From positions 1-8,996 of the forward strand of contig JACMQR010000234.1 of the NCBI GenBank assembly GCA_014376885.1: a DNA stretch of 8,996 bases, read 5' to 3'. The notes beneath the pieces are model-generated. The model saw only the letters and a list, made by a program, of their open reading frames with translations, had not been told where the DNA came from and did not search any database. The DNA is from Polaromonas sp. (lineage in GTDB: Bacteria > Pseudomonadota > Gammaproteobacteria > Burkholderiales > Burkholderiaceae_C). This document shows, in pieces, positions 6,258-8,996 of the stretch (positions are counted from its first letter, which is position 1; every line of letters starts with the position of its first letter). The translations under genes were made by a program, and so were the position numbers.

Positions 6258-6991
6258 CCTACACCACGACACTCGCACCCCGGGCGCTTTCCCTTTTTAT
6301 TACCGGCACCGACACCGGTGTGGGCAAGACGCTCTTCAGCGCCGCCTTGCTGCATGCGCTGGCGCGCTACCACCCGCGCGTGGTTGGCATGAAGCCGGTG
6401 GCGGCAGGCACTGAACTGATCGACGGCGTGCCCGCCAACGACGATGTGCTGGCGCTGCGCGCAGCATCCAGCGTCCGTGTGCCGCCCGAACTCGACAACC
6501 CGGTGCTGCTACCCGACCCGGTTTCGCCGCACATTGCTGCCGAGCGTGCCGGGGTGTGCATTGACATTGCGCATCTGGTTGCCTGCCACCGCGCGCTTGA
6601 GCAACTGGCCGATGCCGTGGTGGTCGAAGGCGCCGGCGGCTTTCATGTGCCGCTTTCAGCCACCGAAACCGGTGCCGACCTGGCACAGGCGCTGGACTTG
6701 CCGGTAGTCCTGGTGGTCGGCCTGCGGCTCGGCTGCCTGAACCATGCGATGCTGACTGCCGAGGCCATTCGCGCCCGCGGCCTGACTCTTGCGGGCTGGG
6801 TAGCTAACCACATAGACCCCGCCATGCTCGCGCAGGAAGACAATATCGCTTTTTTGCAGCAGCGGCTCCGGGCGCCCCTGCTGGCCAGCATTCCCTACCA
6901 GGCCGCGCCTGATCCGCGCGCCTTCCCTGTTTGTCTTCCTGCTGCATGGCAACATGCCATGACCCGTCATGACACCACCCTCCTGGCTTGA
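6254..6991 (+). CDS. bioD: ATP-dependent dethiobiotin synthetase
   Basis: BioD closes the ureido ring of dethiobiotin from DAPA, CO2 and ATP, the step after BioA. The 245-residue product has the Walker A-like loop GTDTGVGKT (18-26) with K25, then KPVAAG (47-52) with the substrate-side lysine K47, [10 protein letters not shown] (87-96), [14 protein letters not shown] around 122-135, [11 protein letters not shown], and GWVANHIDP for nucleotide recognition. The length is slightly above the usual 220-240 because of a short N-terminal extension. Ser41 of E. coli BioD (KPVASG) is Ala51 here, which I believe is common in beta-proteobacteria, and the E. coli Glu in GTDTEVGKT is Gly22. The ATG overlaps the bioA stop (ATGA), and the 3' end overlaps bioF by 23 nt in another frame, so the three genes are probably translationally coupled. 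Confidence 0.96.
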   Translation: MTYTTTLAPRALSLFITGTDTGVGKTLFSAALLHALARYHPRVVGMKPVAAGTELIDGVPANDDVLALRAASSVRVPPELDNPVLLPDPVSPHIAAERAGVCIDIAHLVACHRALEQLADAVVVEGAGGFHVPLSATETGADLAQALDLPVVLVVGLRLGCLNHAMLTAEAIRARGLTLAGWVANHIDPAMLAQEDNIAFLQQRLRAPLLASIPYQAAPDPRAFPVCLPAAWQHAMTRHDTTLLA

Positions 6992-8195
6992 TGCATTTCC
7001 GGCGCGCCTTGCCGAGCTGGACCCTGGCCACCTGCGCCGCCAGCGCCACGTGGTCACGCCCGGCAGCGGCGCGCGCTTGAATGTTGACGGCCAGGCCATG
7101 CTGGCGTTCTGTAGCAACGACTACCTGGGCCTGGCCACCCACCCGGCGCTGGTGCAGGCCGCCTGCGACGGGGCCAGGGCCTATGGCGTGGGCTCCGGCG
7201 GCTCCCCGCTGGTCAGCGGCCACAGCGCTGCCAACGCGTCGCTCGAGCAGGCGCTGGCCACGTTCGTCGGCTTGGAGCGCGCGCTGTATTTTTATGCCGG
7301 CTATGCCGCCAACATCGGCATCATTCCGGCGCTGGTGGGTGCCGGCGACGCTGTTTTTTCCGATGCGCTGAACCATGCCTGCCTGATCGACGGGGCCCGG
7401 CTGTCGCGCGCCCGGATCCACCGCTATGCGCATGCCGATCTGGCCGCGCTGGACAGCCAGCTGTCGCAAAGCAGCGCGCCACGCAAACTGGTCATCACCG
7501 ATGCGGTGTTCAGCATGGACGGCGACAGCGCTGACATTGCAGGTCTGCTGGCGCTGTGCGAACGCCACGATGCCCTGCTGCTGCTCGACGATGCCCACGG
7601 CTTTGGCGTGCTGGGCCCGCAAGGCCGGGGCAGCCTGGCAGCTGCCGGTTTTCATGCCGTCCAGGCCTCGCGTCGGGTACTGTACATGGCCACACTGGGC
7701 AAGGCCGCCGGGGTCGCAGGCGCTTTTGTGGCCGGTCCTGGTGTGCTGGTCGAATGGCTGCTGCAAAAGACCCGGAGCTATATTTTCGCCACTGCCGCCC
7801 CGGCGCTGCTGGCCACCGCACTGCGCGCCAGCCTGCAGCTGATTGAACACGAGAACTGGCGACGCATTCATTTAGAGGTCTTGATTGCGCGACTGCGCAG
7901 CGGCCTGAGCGCGGGCTTGCAAGGCAGCGGCTGGCAGCTGTCCGATTCAAAAACGGCCATTCAGCCGCTGCTGATCGGCCGCAACGATGTGGCGCTGGCA
8001 GCCATGGAAGGCCTGCGCCAGCGCGGCATCTGGGTGCCTGCGATCCGCCCCCCCACCGTGCCCGAGGGAACCGCCCGTCTGCGTATTGCGCTGTCGGCAG
8101 CGCATACCGAGGGCGATGTCGACCTGTTGATCGATGCCTTGACAGCCCTGGCCCGCGCCTCTTGCAGGCACCGCGCTGACGAGCTCTTCAGCTAG
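6969..8195 (+). CDS. bioF: 8-amino-7-oxononanoate synthase (KAPA synthase)
   Basis: BioF condenses pimeloyl-ACP (or pimeloyl-CoA) with L-alanine, releasing CO2, to form KAPA, the substrate of BioA. The 408-residue product is a full alpha-oxoamine synthase. Visible motifs: [13 protein letters not shown] (47-59), [11 protein letters not shown] (75-85), the cofactor-stacking histidine H136 in [27 protein letters not shown] (177-186), [10 protein letters not shown] (207-216) with the PLP-binding Asp and His, PLP lysine K245 in [13 protein letters not shown], and IRPPTVPEG (359-367). It is about 20 residues longer than the E. coli enzyme. Although it acts before BioA in the pathway, it is third in the operon. 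The ATG lies within the end of bioD (23-nt overlap) without a strong ribosome site, which suggests reinitiation by ribosomes finishing bioD. The closely related Kbl and HemA enzymes are less likely given the biotin operon context. Confidence 0.96.
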   Translation: MTPPSWLDAFPARLAELDPGHLRRQRHVVTPGSGARLNVDGQAMLAFCSNDYLGLATHPALVQAACDGARAYGVGSGGSPLVSGHSAANASLEQALATFVGLERALYFYAGYAANIGIIPALVGAGDAVFSDALNHACLIDGARLSRARIHRYAHADLAALDSQLSQSSAPRKLVITDAVFSMDGDSADIAGLLALCERHDALLLLDDAHGFGVLGPQGRGSLAAAGFHAVQASRRVLYMATLGKAAGVAGAFVAGPGVLVEWLLQKTRSYIFATAAPALLATALRASLQLIEHENWRRIHLEVLIARLRSGLSAGLQGSGWQLSDSKTAIQPLLIGRNDVALAAMEGLRQRGIWVPAIRPPTVPEGTARLRIALSAAHTEGDVDLLIDALTALARASCRHRADELFS

Positions 8196-8229
8196 ACTTA
8201 AAAACCACTTTCCACGAAAGAATCCACCC

Positions 8230-8996
8230 ATGTCCACTGCTGTAGAACAGACCATCACCCTGCACCGCGCCCCGGCTTCGCCCGCCCCCCAGACCGGCGC
8301 CGAACGCTGGAGCGTGGACGCAATCGAAGCGCTACTCAACCTGCCGTTTCCCGAGCTGATGCACCAGGCGCAAACCGTGCATCGCGGGCATTTCGACCCA
8401 ACGCGCATTGAATTTGCCACACTGCTGTCGGTCAAGACCGGCGGCTGCGCCGAAGACTGCGGCTACTGCCCGCAGGCCGCCCGCTACGACACCGGCGTCG
8501 AAGCCAGCAAGCTGATGGAGCCGGCCGAAGTGCTGCTGGCGGCCCAGCGCGCGCAGGCGGCGGGCGCCACGCGCTTTTGCATGGGCGCGGCCTGGCGCTC
8601 GCCCAAGGAGCGCGACATCGAAAAAGTCGCCGAACTGATCCGCACCGTCAAGGCGCTCGGGCTGGAAACCTGCGCCACGCTGGGCATGCTCGAAGACGGC
8701 CAGGCGCAAACGCTGCAAAGCGCAGGGCTCGACTACTACAACCACAACCTGGACAGCGCGCCCGATTTTTATGGCGACATCATCACCACGCGCAACTACC
8801 AGGACCGGCTCGACACGCTGGCGCGGGTGCGCAGCGCCGGCGTGAAGGTCTGCTGCGGCGGCATCGTCGGCATGGGCGAAACCCGCCGCCAGCGTGCCGG
8901 CCTGGTGGCCGAACTGGCCAATCTCACGCCCTACCCCGAGTCGGTACCGATCAACAACCTGCTCAAGGACGGAGGGACACCGCTGGCTGACCAGAA
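8230..8996 (+). CDS. bioB: Biotin synthase (3' truncated by window end)
   Basis: BioB is a radical-SAM enzyme that inserts sulfur into dethiobiotin to give biotin. 255 codons are visible and the frame is open at the window end; E. coli BioB has 346 residues, so roughly a quarter is missing. The radical-SAM cluster motif is C73-x3-C77-x2-C80 ([12 protein letters not shown]). The three cysteines expected to hold the auxiliary [2Fe-2S] sulfur-donor cluster are C117 (FCMGAAW), C148 (ETCATLG) and C208 (KVCCGG), each exactly 20 above the E. coli numbers (97, 128, 188). YYNHNLD (169-175) and the GIVGMGET stretch are also typical. The N-terminus has a ~20-residue Ala/Pro-rich extension relative to E. 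coli. ATG 8230 follows GAAAG (8216-8220) by 9 nt. The 34-nt gap after bioF leaves room for no promoter that I can see, so it is read as the fourth operon gene. Residues 245-249 (LKDGG) differ from the E. coli LVKVKG stretch. Confidence 0.96.
   Translation, partial: MSTAVEQTITLHRAPASPAPQTGAERWSVDAIEALLNLPFPELMHQAQTVHRGHFDPTRIEFATLLSVKTGGCAEDCGYCPQAARYDTGVEASKLMEPAEVLLAAQRAQAAGATRFCMGAAWRSPKERDIEKVAELIRTVKALGLETCATLGMLEDGQAQTLQSAGLDYYNHNLDSAPDFYGDIITTRNYQDRLDTLARVRSAGVKVCCGGIVGMGETRRQRAGLVAELANLTPYPESVPINNLLKDGGTPLADQ

Noticed and set aside
4854..6278. Long open frame on the - strand (474 codons) opposite bioA
   Set aside because: It exactly shadows bioA, is rich in Arg/Gln/His/Gly as expected of antisense GC-rich coding DNA, and shows no domain. 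BioA on the + strand is unambiguous.
1..8996. Mobile elements, defence systems, CRISPR arrays, tRNA or rRNA genes
   Set aside because: No transposase or integrase motif, spaced repeat array, or tRNA/rRNA signature was seen; almost all the sequence is accounted for by conserved metabolic genes.

Overview
The window is GC-rich, densely packed bacterial DNA. Its gene content and protein style fit a beta-proteobacterium of the order Burkholderiales, most likely the Comamonadaceae (Polaromonas or a relative). This rests on codon use, the PabB-aminotransferase IV fusion, the bioA-bioD-bioF-bioB order and a degenerate repeat resembling one I remember from that family. It is an inference, not the result of a search.

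Region 1 (1-2078, + strand) holds the end of a two-gene unit: a 5'-truncated NAD(P)-dependent oxidoreductase of the homoserine-dehydrogenase-like/DXR-II-like group with a C-terminal SAF domain, coupled by an ATGA overlap to an NAD-dependent sugar epimerase/dehydratase of the extended SDR family. The pair looks like the tail of a surface-polysaccharide or unusual-sugar cluster that extends upstream. It is the least understood part of the window.

Region 2 (2142-4028, - strand) is a fused aminodeoxychorismate synthase component I / class IV aminotransferase-like protein for p-aminobenzoate and folate synthesis. It converges on the epimerase gene. Its 5' end lies in what looks like a decayed intergenic repeat, so its start codon is uncertain.

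Region 3 (4029-4420) is a gene-free divergent spacer with several short inverted repeats and at most weak promoter-like sequence. It leads into panD (4421-4801, aspartate 1-decarboxylase, the beta-alanine source for pantothenate/CoA).

Region 4 (4923-8996, + strand) is a biotin operon, bioA-bioD-bioF-bioB, tightly packed and with bioB cut by the window end. BioF makes KAPA, BioA converts it to DAPA, BioD to dethiobiotin and BioB to biotin, so all four late steps of biotin synthesis lie together. With pabB and panD next to them, the right two thirds of the window is a cofactor-supply neighbourhood (folate, CoA, biotin).

I found no RNA genes, insertion sequences, CRISPR arrays or phage genes. 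The window is mostly conserved metabolism. The points most worth checking are the SAF oxidoreductase/SDR pair, a Glu in place of the near-invariant PLP-binding Asp in BioA, and the repeat at the pabB start.
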